DNA of 64,000 bases from Campylobacteraceae bacterium. Lineage in GTDB: Bacteria; Campylobacterota; Campylobacteria; Campylobacterales; Arcobacteraceae. The position numbers and the translations under genes were made by a program. How positions within the stretch are numbered: position 1 is the stretch's first letter; each line of letters opens with the position of its first letter. The notes beneath the pieces were generated by a model that worked only from the letters and a program-made list of their open reading frames with translations, was not told the origin of the DNA and ran no database searches. This document shows, piece after piece, positions 9,369-18,092 of the stretch. The stretch spans positions 92,165 to 156,164 of the forward strand of contig JABSOM010000009.1 in the NCBI GenBank assembly GCA_013215945.1, in the 5' to 3' direction.

Positions 9369-10748
9369 TTACGCTCCAATTCCTAAAATTTGATATTGAA
9401 AATACCAAACAGCTACAGATACTATATATCCAATTAAAATAGTCCATGAATACTTCATATGTGCACCAAAAGTATAAATACCATGTAGTTTTCCCATTAC
9501 ACCAACACCAGCTGCTGATCCAAAAGAAATTAAAGATCCACCAACACCAGCTGTTAAAGTAACCAACATCCATTGATCTAATCCCATTACTGGACTTGCT
9601 TTCAATACAGCTGACATTACAGGAACATTATCAATAACCGCAGATAAGAAACCAACACCAATATTTGCCCATGTAGGACCCAATACATCTGGGTCGTAGA
9701 CAACAACGGCTAATCCTAACCATCCAATAAAGTATAAAGCACCAACTGCTGCTAAAATACCAAAGAAAAACATTAATGTATTGTTTTCAATTTTTGCCAT
9801 TGAGTGGAAAATATTAAAATGATCAACCCCGTATTTTTTCTTTAAAGCATAAGAATACAATTTAAGAATAGACAATCCAAACATCATTCCCCACATAGCA
9901 GGTAAATGTAAAATTTGATGAGACATTACAGCAGAGAAAATTGTAAATATTCCTAAGAAAATAACAACTTTAGCGCCTTCAGCCATTTTAGGTTTTTCTT
10001 CTGTACTTGCATCAAAAGGAGGAACATCAGTAGGAACAAATCTAGCAAGAATAACTGCTGTAACTATGTATCCAAGGATTGAAGCTGGGAATAAGAATAA
10101 GAAATCAACAAAAGACCCTTTTCCTGCAGTCCAAGCCATTAGTGTCGTAATATCACCAAAAGGAGACCAAGCACCACCAGCATTTGCAGCAACAACTATA
10201 TTAATTGCAGCAGGTACTAAGAAATCTTTTCTCTTTTTTTCAATAGTAATTAACACTGTTGATAAAATCAACGCAGTAGTTAAGTTATCGGCAATAGGAG
10301 AGATAAAGAATGCCAAGATTCCAGTTACCCAGAATAATTGTCTGTAAGTATAACCTTTTGAAACAAGTTTATATTTAAGAACGTCAAATACTCTCATATG
10401 AAGTAATGATTCTATATAAGTCATAGCTACAAATAAGAAAAAGAAAATTTCAGCAATTTCTAAAATAAGATGTTGCGCTTGAGTATGAACCAAGTTCATA
10501 TCCATACCATTTAAGGCGTAATATGAAGCAACAATCATAAACATAAATGTACCTATAAACAAGGCAGGTTTTGCTTTATCAATTTCGTATTTCTCTTCAG
10601 CTGCAACAAAATAATAACCAATAGCAAATATAAATAGTGCTGATAATCCTGCCCAAGTCATAGTAATATCTGGAATAGCACCAGTAGAACTTTCACTTGC
10701 AAATACTGCTACTGAGAAAAGTAGCAATGACATAATAACTTTAAACAT
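9369..10748 (-). CDS. nhaD: NhaD-type Na+/H+ antiporter
   Basis: A 459-residue inner-membrane protein with a cleavable-looking N-terminus (ending near ASES) and about a dozen hydrophobic helices. It resembles the NhaD antiporters of the ion transporter superfamily found in Vibrio and arcobacters, with typical polar segments in helices such as SPIADNLTTALILST, AANAGGAWSPFGDITT and SAVIDNVPVMSAV. It exports sodium in exchange for protons, which fits a marine or brackish lifestyle. The ATG overlaps the nadB stop by one base (TAATG), so translation is coupled. A strong terminator follows. Substrate (Na+ or Li+) is from family knowledge. Confidence 0.9.
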   Translation of the reverse strand: MFKVIMSLLLFSVAVFASESSTGAIPDITMTWAGLSALFIFAIGYYFVAAEEKYEIDKAKPALFIGTFMFMIVASYYALNGMDMNLVHTQAQHLILEIAEIFFFLFVAMTYIESLLHMRVFDVLKYKLVSKGYTYRQLFWVTGILAFFISPIADNLTTALILSTVLITIEKKRKDFLVPAAINIVVAANAGGAWSPFGDITTLMAWTAGKGSFVDFLFLFPASILGYIVTAVILARFVPTDVPPFDASTEEKPKMAEGAKVVIFLGIFTIFSAVMSHQILHLPAMWGMMFGLSILKLYSYALKKKYGVDHFNIFHSMAKIENNTLMFFFGILAAVGALYFIGWLGLAVVVYDPDVLGPTWANIGVGFLSAVIDNVPVMSAVLKASPVMGLDQWMLVTLTAGVGGSLISFGSAAGVGVMGKLHGIYTFGAHMKYSWTILIGYIVSVAVWYFQYQILGIGA

Positions 10749-12199
10749 TAATTCTCCTTAATATAATGTGCTCCAAGAGATTTTTCTCTTTTTAAAGCAG
10801 ATTCTAGAATAGATTTTGCCGTAAGAAGCCTTAAGAAGAGAAGTCTTCCTAAGTCATATGTCAAGTAATTGTCAATTAATTGTAAAGATTTTGTTAAATC
10901 GGTCTTATTTCTGGAAATACTGGCACTTTCCCACATTATTTTTCTTAAATCATTCTTAATTTTTTTATCTATATCTTTGTTTCTCACATAAAACTTTACA
11001 TTTTTCGTATACTTTTCTTGTGATATTTTAAAGTTGTTTTTTAACGAATCTTCAATTGCAATTTTAGAAAAAACAAGTCCCTCTAACAAAGAGTTTGAGG
11101 CCAATCTATTTGCTCCGTGTAAACCAGAACAAGAAACTTCGCCAATGGCATATAGATTTTTAAAAGATATAACTTTTGAGTTTAAATCAATTTTAATTCC
11201 CCCCATCGCATAATGAAAAGCGGGTGAAATAGGAACTCTCTCAAAGGGTAATTCATATCCCAGTTCATGTAAGTTTGCATAAATATTGGGAAACCTTTTT
11301 TGAAAAAACTCTTTGTCAAAAGTTTCAAAAGATAAATATATTTGTTTATTTGTTTTTTCATTATAATCAAAAATTGATCTGGAAACTACATCCCTTGGTG
11401 CTAATTCCCCATCTTTATGATAATCAAATAAAAATCTTTTATTATCCTCATCTACAACGTAAGCACCCTCACCTCTTAAAGCTTCACTTAATAAAGGTTT
11501 TCTAGCATAAGAAGTTCCTTTAAAAACAGTAGGGTGAAATTGCATCATTTCCATATCTTTAAGTTCTATGTTTTTTTCTAAACATATTCCTTGTAACTCA
11601 CCAGCAACAGCAGGTGAATTTGTATGATATTTATAAATTGAGCCAATTCCCCCAGAAGCAATAATTACATTATTTGCATATACGACTTTCTCACTTGTTT
11701 CGCTGTCATAATATTTTGCCCCATAACAAATGCCATCTTGAATTAATAAATCATTTACAACTGCATCTGTAATAATGGGATGAAGACATTTTTCAAGTAG
11801 AAAAACATGCATCATTCTTCCTGTCGCATCTCCATCCGCATGTAGAATTCGAGGAATACTGTGTGCCGCTTCTTTTGTAAACGCAAGTTTATTTTGTGCA
11901 TTTAAATCAAATTCAAGGCCTTCTTTGATTAAATCATCAATACAAGCACGCGAATTTTGAGATAATATTTCAACTGCTTCTACATTGTTGTGATTTACAC
12001 CTGCAGTTAAAGTATCTTTAATATGTACGGGAATATCCGCCTCATTAAGTGCGGTTGCTACTCCCCCTTGTGCATAAAAAGTATTACATTCCCAAGGAGA
12101 TTTTTTACAAATAATAAGCACTTTTTTATGCTTAGGAATAAGTCTTGCAGCATTAAGCCCAGCAAGACCAGCTCCAATTATCAAATAGTCATAAACCAC
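10748..12199 (-). CDS. nadB: L-aspartate oxidase (NAD synthesis)
   Basis: Oxidises L-aspartate to iminoaspartate, the first step of de novo NAD synthesis. 483 residues. The FAD-binding motif IIGAGLAGLNAA is at residues 7-18, the flavoprotein GGVATALN block follows, RILHADGDATGR lies near residue 130, and the C-terminal GLHGANRLASNSLLEGLVF block is intact. The start is GTG at 12199, overlapping the lipoprotein stop as TAGTG. The next gene nhaD overlaps its stop by one base. nadA and nadC are not in the window. Fumarate reductase flavoproteins share the fold, but the length and motifs fit NadB. Confidence 0.93.
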   Translation of the reverse strand: MVYDYLIIGAGLAGLNAARLIPKHKKVLIICKKSPWECNTFYAQGGVATALNEADIPVHIKDTLTAGVNHNNVEAVEILSQNSRACIDDLIKEGLEFDLNAQNKLAFTKEAAHSIPRILHADGDATGRMMHVFLLEKCLHPIITDAVVNDLLIQDGICYGAKYYDSETSEKVVYANNVIIASGGIGSIYKYHTNSPAVAGELQGICLEKNIELKDMEMMQFHPTVFKGTSYARKPLLSEALRGEGAYVVDEDNKRFLFDYHKDGELAPRDVVSRSIFDYNEKTNKQIYLSFETFDKEFFQKRFPNIYANLHELGYELPFERVPISPAFHYAMGGIKIDLNSKVISFKNLYAIGEVSCSGLHGANRLASNSLLEGLVFSKIAIEDSLKNNFKISQEKYTKNVKFYVRNKDIDKKIKNDLRKIMWESASISRNKTDLTKSLQLIDNYLTYDLGRLLFLRLLTAKSILESALKREKSLGAHYIKEN

Positions 12200-12324
12200 T
12201 ATTTTTTAACTTGCTGCGTGTCATTACTATAAACAGGTGGACCTTTATATCCACAACCACTACTTACTAATACGAAACCTGATATAATTAAAATATGAAA
12301 AAACTTGATGATATTCTTATACAT
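12199..12324 (-). CDS. Small LptM-like lipoprotein (41 residues)
   Basis: Reading leftward from an ATG at 12324 gives 41 residues: a short basic n-region (MYKNIIKFF), a hydrophobic stretch and a lipobox whose cysteine starts CGYKGPPVY. CGxKGP right after the lipidated cysteine is the hallmark of LptM (YifL) lipoproteins, which in Enterobacteria help assemble the LPS transport protein LptD. The TAG stop overlaps the nadB GTG by one base. A GAGG lies 12 bases before the ATG, rather far. The first 30 bases lie antisense to the start of the DUF721 gene. Role is by motif only; whether it binds LptD here is unknown. Confidence 0.75.
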   Translation of the reverse strand: MYKNIIKFFHILIISGFVLVSSGCGYKGPPVYSNDTQQVKK

Positions 12325-12726
12325 TTGAAACAACAACCTCATTTAAAAAAATTGAATACAAATATGATTTTAGAAAAACTGATTTCAGTTTTACCTCCCA
12401 GATTAAAAAAAGGAGTAAAATTTGCTTACATAAAGCACGAAACACTGTATTTTGTTCTAAAACATCCTGTATATAAAAGTGAATTTGAGTATAACAAACA
12501 AGATATAAAAGCACTATTAAAAATAATTAAGCTAGAAGACATACATGACATTCGTTGTTTCGTAAGCAATGAAGTTGATAAAAAATATACAGAGGTAAAA
12601 CAAGAAAGTCCCTCATATAAAGAGCGTTCCAATGGTTATTTTGACAACAATACCAAGAATAAAAAACTGCATCAAACCTTTGAAGAAATAAGAGAACTTA
12701 TTAAAAAAGAGAAAAGAAAAGATTAA
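12295..12726 (+). CDS. DUF721/DciA-like small protein
   Basis: 143 residues resembling the short DUF721 proteins of Campylobacterota: MKKLDDIL at the start, then PPRLKKGVKFAYIKHETLYFVLKHP, the family core. Some DUF721 proteins (DciA) load the replicative helicase DnaB, but that function is not established for this short branch. The C-terminus is lysine-rich and probably disordered. Its first 30 bases overlap the start of the oppositely oriented lipoprotein gene, and its last 4 overlap the end of the convergent metalloprotease gene. No good ribosome site is visible before the ATG. Confidence 0.7.
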   Translation: MKKLDDILIHLKQQPHLKKLNTNMILEKLISVLPPRLKKGVKFAYIKHETLYFVLKHPVYKSEFEYNKQDIKALLKIIKLEDIHDIRCFVSNEVDKKYTEVKQESPSYKERSNGYFDNNTKNKKLHQTFEEIRELIKKEKRKD

Positions 12727-13310
12727 TATTCTTTTAGTTTTTGATTCAAACTTTTATAATTAATACAATATTTTTCTACTTCATTCCAAAAGTCCTTCGA
12801 ATGGTTTTTATGTTTGATATGTGCAAGTTCATGAATAATCACATAAATAATGACATCCAAAGGAAACTTCATAAGTCTTGTATTTAACGATATCCTATTA
12901 TTATAAGAACAAGAGCCCCATCTGCTTTTATTTTTTCTAAAAGTTAGAGAACTAGGGAATAAAGACATTTTGTTGGCATATTCATCAACCAGTTCTGGTA
13001 GAAAAATTTTGGCCTCTTGTTTGTAATAGTTTTCTTCATCAAAAGTAAGAGTCTCTTTTTTATGAATATGTCCTAAAAAATAGTATTCATCTTCTAAAAG
13101 CTCATTTTTACAGAAATTTTCTAAATGTTTTTTAATCCATTTATCTTTTTCTATAAGTAGTTTTTTTGCATCATTTAAAGTAAAATATTTATGGGCTTTG
13201 ATATGTAGGGTATTTTTGTTAAGAATTCTTAAGTAAACATTTTTTAAGTGTCTTTTATACTCCAAATTAACACGTATTGTTTTATTAGATATTAAAACAT
13301 CAAAGTACAA
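12723..13310 (-). CDS. YgjP-like (DUF45) zinc metallopeptidase
   Basis: A predicted soluble metalloprotease. Near the C-terminus it has WGSCSYNNRISLN followed by VIIHELAHIKHKNHSKDFW: the HExxH zinc motif and the downstream histidine typical of YgjP/DUF45 proteins. The frame is open back to a GTG at 13343, but TTAAGGATTATA in front of a TTG at 13310 gives a good ribosome site and a more typical N-terminus (MYFDVLISNKTIRVN), about 195 residues. The stop overlaps the convergent DUF721 gene by 4 bases. Its natural substrate is unknown. Confidence 0.8.
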   Translation of the reverse strand: MYFDVLISNKTIRVNLEYKRHLKNVYLRILNKNTLHIKAHKYFTLNDAKKLLIEKDKWIKKHLENFCKNELLEDEYYFLGHIHKKETLTFDEENYYKQEAKIFLPELVDEYANKMSLFPSSLTFRKNKSRWGSCSYNNRISLNTRLMKFPLDVIIYVIIHELAHIKHKNHSKDFWNEVEKYCINYKSLNQKLKEY

Positions 13311-13384
13311 TATAATCCTTAAGTTAGCTTTAGCTATTATCACGATTATAACATAAGTATAAATTTATATAGAGGGAAAGACTA

Positions 13385-14557
13385 ATGAAATTTGCAAAAA
13401 GAATGCAAAATCTGTCACCATCCGTGACTATGGCTATTACAGCCTTAGCAAGAGAATTAAAAGAACAAGGTAGAGATATCTTAAGTTTTAGTGCTGGTGA
13501 ACCAGATTTTGATACACCAAGTGTAATAAAAGATGCGGCTATTGAAGGCTTAAGACTAGGACATACTAAATATACCGCAGTTGATGGTATTAAAGATTGT
13601 AAACAAGCAATTATTACAAAATTAAAACGAGATCACGGGTTAAATTATGAATTAGGAGATGTTTTGATATCTAACGGTGCAAAACATTCATTATTTAACT
13701 TATTTCAAGTATTAATAGAAGATAACGATGAAGTAATTATTCCAGCGCCATATTGGGTTACATATCCAGAACAAGTAAAATATGCGAATGGGGTTCCTGT
13801 ATTTATTGATACCAATGAGAGTACAAACTTTAAAATTACGGCGAAACAATTAAAAGAAGCAATTACTGATAAAACAAGAATATTATTATTAAATACTCCC
13901 TCAAACCCAACAGGTTCTATATATTCAAAAGAAGAACTTGAGAGTTTGGCTGATGTTTTAAAAGGTACAGATATTTTAGTTTTTTCTGATGAAATGTATG
14001 AAAAAATCATTTATGATAATAAAAAATTCACAGCAGTTGCTCAAATATCACAAGATATGTTCCAACGAACTGTAACCATTAATGGTTTAAGTAAATCAGC
14101 AGCAATGACGGGATGGAGATTTGGTTATTTAGCAACACCACATCAAGACTTAGTAAAAGCAATGACTAAGTTACAAGGTCAAAGCACATCAAATATTAAT
14201 TCAATTACTCAAGATGCTGCTATTCCTGCTTTAGAAGGTAAAGCAGATGAAAAAATTGCAATAATGAATGCAGCTTTTGAAGACAGAAGAAATTATGGAG
14301 TAAAAGCTTTTAATTCTATTGATAACGTATCCTGTTTAAAACCAGAAGGTGCCTTTTATTTATTCGTAAACATTAAAAATGTGAGCAATGATTCTGTACA
14401 GTTCTGCTCTGATTTATTAGAAAAAGAAGGGGTAGCTGTTGTTCCTGGTCTTGCTTTTGGATCAGAAGGTTATTTTAGATTTTCTTTTGCAACGGATTTA
14501 GATTCGATTAAAGAAGGTATTAAAAGAATTGAACGTTTTATAAAAGAAACTTTTTAA
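13385..14557 (+). CDS. aspC: Aspartate aminotransferase (class I/II, PLP)
   Basis: Transfers the amino group between aspartate and 2-oxoglutarate. 390 residues of fold-type I aminotransferase, subgroup I-gamma, as in thermophiles and Campylobacter. SAGEPDFDTP near residue 38 starts the substrate site, NTPSNPTG near 175 binds PLP, and the Schiff-base lysine is in GLSKSAAMTGWRFGY (about Lys236). An AGAGGGA site precedes the ATG. TATAAC and TATAAA boxes lie 30-50 bases upstream in the gap to the divergent peptidase gene. The CDF transporter gene follows after 3 bases. Specificity could extend to prephenate or aromatic substrates. Confidence 0.88.
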   Translation: MKFAKRMQNLSPSVTMAITALARELKEQGRDILSFSAGEPDFDTPSVIKDAAIEGLRLGHTKYTAVDGIKDCKQAIITKLKRDHGLNYELGDVLISNGAKHSLFNLFQVLIEDNDEVIIPAPYWVTYPEQVKYANGVPVFIDTNESTNFKITAKQLKEAITDKTRILLLNTPSNPTGSIYSKEELESLADVLKGTDILVFSDEMYEKIIYDNKKFTAVAQISQDMFQRTVTINGLSKSAAMTGWRFGYLATPHQDLVKAMTKLQGQSTSNINSITQDAAIPALEGKADEKIAIMNAAFEDRRNYGVKAFNSIDNVSCLKPEGAFYLFVNIKNVSNDSVQFCSDLLEKEGVAVVPGLAFGSEGYFRFSFATDLDSIKEGIKRIERFIKETF

Positions 14558-14560
14558 ACA

Positions 14561-15457
14561 ATGTCACCTCAAAAAAAAGCAACAATAGTCTCAACTAGTG
14601 TTGCTTTATTATTGAGTATTATAAAACTTAGTATTGGCCTTGCATCTGGGTCACTTGCTATTTTAGCTTCTGCTATTGATTCTATTTTAGATATGTGTGT
14701 CTCACTTTTTAATCTTTTTGCTATTTCAAATTCTGAAAAACCTGCAGATAAATTTTTCAATTATGGGCGAGGTAAAATCGAAGCTTTGGCTTCTTTATTA
14801 GAAGGCCTTGTTATTACTTTTTCTGGTTTTTATTTACTTTACCAAGCTTATATAAAATACCATTTGCAAGAAAAAGCATCTTATATCACAGAATCTTTTA
14901 TTTTAATGTTTGTATCCCTTTTTATTACCATTTTTCTAGTATTGTATTTAAATAAAGTTGCAAAAAGTACAAACTCAATGGTAATAAAAGCAGATGCTTT
15001 ACATTATAAAACAGATGTATATACAAATGTAGCTGTTTTATTTTCTTTATTTGTTGTGCAATTAACGGGTTATGAAATTGCTGATATTGTAATAGGTTCT
15101 GCTATTGCTTTGTTTATTATTTATTCTTCCTATGATTTAATACAAGAAGGTTTTTTTGTTTTATTAGATAAATCAATTAATAATACAGATGTTAGTAAAA
15201 TCGAAAACATAATAAAAAATGAAAAAGAAATTACTGATTTCCATTTATTAAAAACAAGAGAAGCCGCTAATCAAATCTTTGTAGATGTTCATTTGGTTCT
15301 TAATTCGCAAATCACCTTATTAAATGCGCATAGAGTAAGTGATAGAATAGAAGCTTCTATTGTAAAAATTGATGCAAAAAAAACATGGATTATTAATATT
15401 CACTTAGACCCCTATGATGATTCAGCACGTGATAAAGAAGTTTTACTTCATTCTTAA
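14561..15457 (+). CDS. Cation diffusion facilitator (FieF/MntE-like metal exporter)
   Basis: Exports divalent metal ions (Zn, Fe, Mn or Co class) using the proton gradient. 298 residues with six membrane helices. The helix-2 metal site AIDSILDMCVSLFN and helix-5 site ADALHYKTDVYTN supply the expected Asp/Asp and His/Asp ligands of the FieF type. The C-terminal cytosolic domain carries HLVLNSQI and INIHLDPYD, the regulatory metal-binding fold. Starts three bases after the aminotransferase stop, so it is cotranscribed. The exact metal cannot be told from the motifs. Confidence 0.87.
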   Translation: MSPQKKATIVSTSVALLLSIIKLSIGLASGSLAILASAIDSILDMCVSLFNLFAISNSEKPADKFFNYGRGKIEALASLLEGLVITFSGFYLLYQAYIKYHLQEKASYITESFILMFVSLFITIFLVLYLNKVAKSTNSMVIKADALHYKTDVYTNVAVLFSLFVVQLTGYEIADIVIGSAIALFIIYSSYDLIQEGFFVLLDKSINNTDVSKIENIIKNEKEITDFHLLKTREAANQIFVDVHLVLNSQITLLNAHRVSDRIEASIVKIDAKKTWIINIHLDPYDDSARDKEVLLHS

Positions 15458-15590
15458 ATCTTTATATTTTTTTATAAAATCTAAGTCAATATTTTCATAT
15501 TTTTCTTCCTTCTTTTATTCGATTTTTAATGCGTTTTTTGCTATTATGTTTTTAAAATAAATTACCTCTCTACTTTAGGAACATAACTAC

Positions 15591-17543
15591 ATGGCAATGA
15601 TTGACCTACAAAATATTCATAAACAATATGGAACAAAAATAATTTTAAAAGAAGCGAACTTTTCTTTACTTGAAGGGCAAAGAGTTGCCCTCTTAGGCCA
15701 AAATGGACAAGGAAAGTCTACTTTAATGAAAATTATAACGGGTGAAGTTGAAATTGACTCAGGCATAAAATCCATTGATAAAAAACTAAGAATTGAAATG
15801 CTCGCACAACAGCCAAAATTTGCTGCAAACTTATCTGTAAGAGATGCGATTGAAGAACAACTCGTTGAGATTAAACAAACACGTGATGAATATGAAAAAA
15901 TCACAGAATTACTTAATGAAGATTATGAAAATATGAGTTTAATTGAAAGACAAAGTGAACTTGCAAGTTATCTTGATTATCATGATGCCTGGGATATTGA
16001 TACTATGATTGAGAAAGTATTAGTAGAGTTTCAATTAAAACCTTATGAAAATAAAGATGTAAACATTTTAAGTGGGGGTGAGCAAAGAAGAGTCTCTTTG
16101 GCTGGATTATTACTTAAAAAACCAGACGTTTTACTTTTAGATGAGCCTACGAATCATTTGGATGTATATATGGTTGAATTTTTAGAACAACTCATTATAA
16201 AAGCTAAATTCACTTTATTATTTATCTCTCATGATAGATATTTTATTGATAATATTGCTACTTCTGTTATTGAAATTGATGATGGAGTTTTACGAAAATT
16301 CCAAGGTGGATATACCAGTTATTTAGAAGAAAAACAACAACTTCTTTCAAATATGCAAAAAGACCATCATAATATGATTCGTTTGTTTAAACGTGAAGCG
16401 CACTGGATGCAAAGAGGCGTTACGGCTAGAAGAAAAAGAAATGTTTTAAGAAAAGACAATTATTTAGAATTAAAGAAAAAAGTAAAATCCAATCCTTCTT
16501 ATATACGAAAAATGACTATTGATTTACAAAGAGAACAAAAATCTTTTAATTCAGAAGATATAAGAACAGTAAACAGAAAAAAAATGTTATTTGAATTAGA
16601 TGATATAGGGATAAGCTTAGGTAAAAAACTTTTAATCAAAGATTTTACTACTCGAATATTACAAAAAGACACTATTGCTATTGTCGGACCAAATGGGACA
16701 GGAAAATCAACTTTATTGAAAATATTTATGGAAAAACTTCTTGTTGATGAAGGAAAATTTAAAAAAGGTGATTTTAAAGTAGGATACTTTGATCAACACA
16801 GAGATATGCTTAGTGATGATCAAACTATAATGGATTTATTCTGTCCTTTTGGTGGGGATAGAGTTGAGTTAAGTGATGGAAGAAGCCAACATGTTTATGG
16901 TTATTTAAAAAACTTTTTATTTCCAAGAGAATATTTGGAGAAAAAGATTGGTTTATTAAGTGGGGGTGAGAAAAACAGAGTAGCGCTTGCTTGGTTATTT
17001 ACGCAAAAAATTGATTGTTTGGTTTTAGATGAACCAACAAATGATTTAGATATTCCTACTATTAATATTTTAGAAGAGTATTTAGATTCTTTTCAAGGTG
17101 CAGTCATTTTTGTATCTCATGACAGATATTTTGTAGATAAACTTGCCAAAAAACTTTTTGTTTTTAAAGGATACAATGGCGAAATTATGGAAAGTCTACA
17201 ACCTTACAGTGAATATTTAGAAATAGAGAAAGAACTAAAAGACTTAGCCATAATGGAAAAAGAACTGGTAATTGAAGAAAAAATTGTTGTTCAAAAAAAA
17301 CAAAACACGCAAAAAAAATTCTCGTATAATGAACAACGTGCTTATGATAACTTACCAAAAGAAATAGAGAGTTTGGAAAAAGAGATAGAGCTTCTTAATA
17401 AATGTTTATTAGACGCTTCTTGTTACGAAGAAAAAGGTTTAATAGCAGTATCTAACGAACTTCAAGAAACAGAAGAAATTTATGAAAAAAAAGTAGAACA
17501 ATTTTTAGAACTTGAAGAGTTATATGAATGCTTTAACGCATAA
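15591..17543 (+). CDS. uup: ABC-F ATPase, Uup type
   Basis: A soluble protein with two ATPase domains and no membrane part, of the ABC-F group that acts on ribosomes. Walker A motifs are GQNGQGKST (36-44) and GPNGTGKST (about 366-374); signature and Walker B segments are LSGGEQRRVSL/LLLDEPTNHLD and LSGGEKNRVAL/LVLDEPTNDLD. The 100-residue tail after about residue 550 is rich in Lys and Glu and predicted coiled coil, the Uup hallmark that binds nucleic acid. 650 residues fits Uup. The start is ATGGCAATG; either ATG is possible. The 134-base gap upstream probably holds its own promoter. Confidence 0.9.
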   Translation: MAMIDLQNIHKQYGTKIILKEANFSLLEGQRVALLGQNGQGKSTLMKIITGEVEIDSGIKSIDKKLRIEMLAQQPKFAANLSVRDAIEEQLVEIKQTRDEYEKITELLNEDYENMSLIERQSELASYLDYHDAWDIDTMIEKVLVEFQLKPYENKDVNILSGGEQRRVSLAGLLLKKPDVLLLDEPTNHLDVYMVEFLEQLIIKAKFTLLFISHDRYFIDNIATSVIEIDDGVLRKFQGGYTSYLEEKQQLLSNMQKDHHNMIRLFKREAHWMQRGVTARRKRNVLRKDNYLELKKKVKSNPSYIRKMTIDLQREQKSFNSEDIRTVNRKKMLFELDDIGISLGKKLLIKDFTTRILQKDTIAIVGPNGTGKSTLLKIFMEKLLVDEGKFKKGDFKVGYFDQHRDMLSDDQTIMDLFCPFGGDRVELSDGRSQHVYGYLKNFLFPREYLEKKIGLLSGGEKNRVALAWLFTQKIDCLVLDEPTNDLDIPTINILEEYLDSFQGAVIFVSHDRYFVDKLAKKLFVFKGYNGEIMESLQPYSEYLEIEKELKDLAIMEKELVIEEKIVVQKKQNTQKKFSYNEQRAYDNLPKEIESLEKEIELLNKCLLDASCYEEKGLIAVSNELQETEEIYEKKVEQFLELEELYECFNA

Positions 17544-17546
17544 TTT

Positions 17547-17600
17547 GTTATACTAAAATAACTTAAATACACACTAGTTACAATAAAATAATTTAAATAC
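17547..17600. repeat. Two 24-base direct repeats before yqeY
   Basis: GTTATACTAAAATAACTTAAATAC at its first copy (17547-17570) and a second copy at 17577-17600 match at 21 of 24 positions with a 30-base period. They fill the gap between uup and the GatB/YqeY gene. Each contains a TATACT- or ACAATA-like box, so they may be a doubled promoter or operator. Confidence 0.65.
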
Positions 17601-17615
17601 TATTGAAGGAATACA

Positions 17616-18059
17616 ATGACATTAAAAGAACAATTAAAATCAGATTTAAAAGATGCAATGAGAGCAAAAGAATTAGTAAAAAGAGATTCAATCAGAACTA
17701 TCAATACAATGATTAAACAAATAGAAGTAGATGAGAGAATTGAACTTGATGATGCAGCAATTATCAAACTTGTTCAAAAAGGAATCAAACAAAGAGAAGA
17801 AGCTATTACCCAATATACCCTGGCAAAACGATCAGACTTAATTGCTGTTGAACAAGAACAAATTGATATATTTAGACTATACTTACCACAACAAGCAAGC
17901 AATGAAGAACTTGAAAATGGAATGAAAGAAATTATTCTTAAACTCAAAGCTACAAGCTTAAAAGACATGGGAAAAGTAATGGGAGCTGCTAGTAAAAAAT
18001 TTGCTGGAACTGCAGATGGAAAAAGAATCAATGAAATGGTAAAAAAACTACTTTCTTAA
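17616..18059 (+). CDS. yqeY: GatB/YqeY domain protein
   Basis: 147 residues forming the complete YqeY fold: an N-terminal helical domain (MRAKELVKRDSIRTI, KQREEAITQY) and the C-terminal tRNA-binding-like domain related to the tail of GatB (GKVMGAASKKFAGTADG). Some relatives help tRNA-dependent amidation, but the function of stand-alone YqeY is not settled. A GAAGGAA ribosome site precedes the ATG. It lies 33 bases before the diguanylate cyclase gene, probably in one transcript. Confidence 0.88.
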   Translation: MTLKEQLKSDLKDAMRAKELVKRDSIRTINTMIKQIEVDERIELDDAAIIKLVQKGIKQREEAITQYTLAKRSDLIAVEQEQIDIFRLYLPQQASNEELENGMKEIILKLKATSLKDMGKVMGAASKKFAGTADGKRINEMVKKLLS

Positions 18060-18092
18060 TATTATAACTTAGAGAATATAGAAGGATAAAGA

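Noticed and set aside
9307..9573. Minus-strand 88-codon frame at the end of nhaD
   Set aside because: Lies in another frame of nhaD and over its terminator; Trp/Cys/Phe-rich translation typical of a shadow frame.
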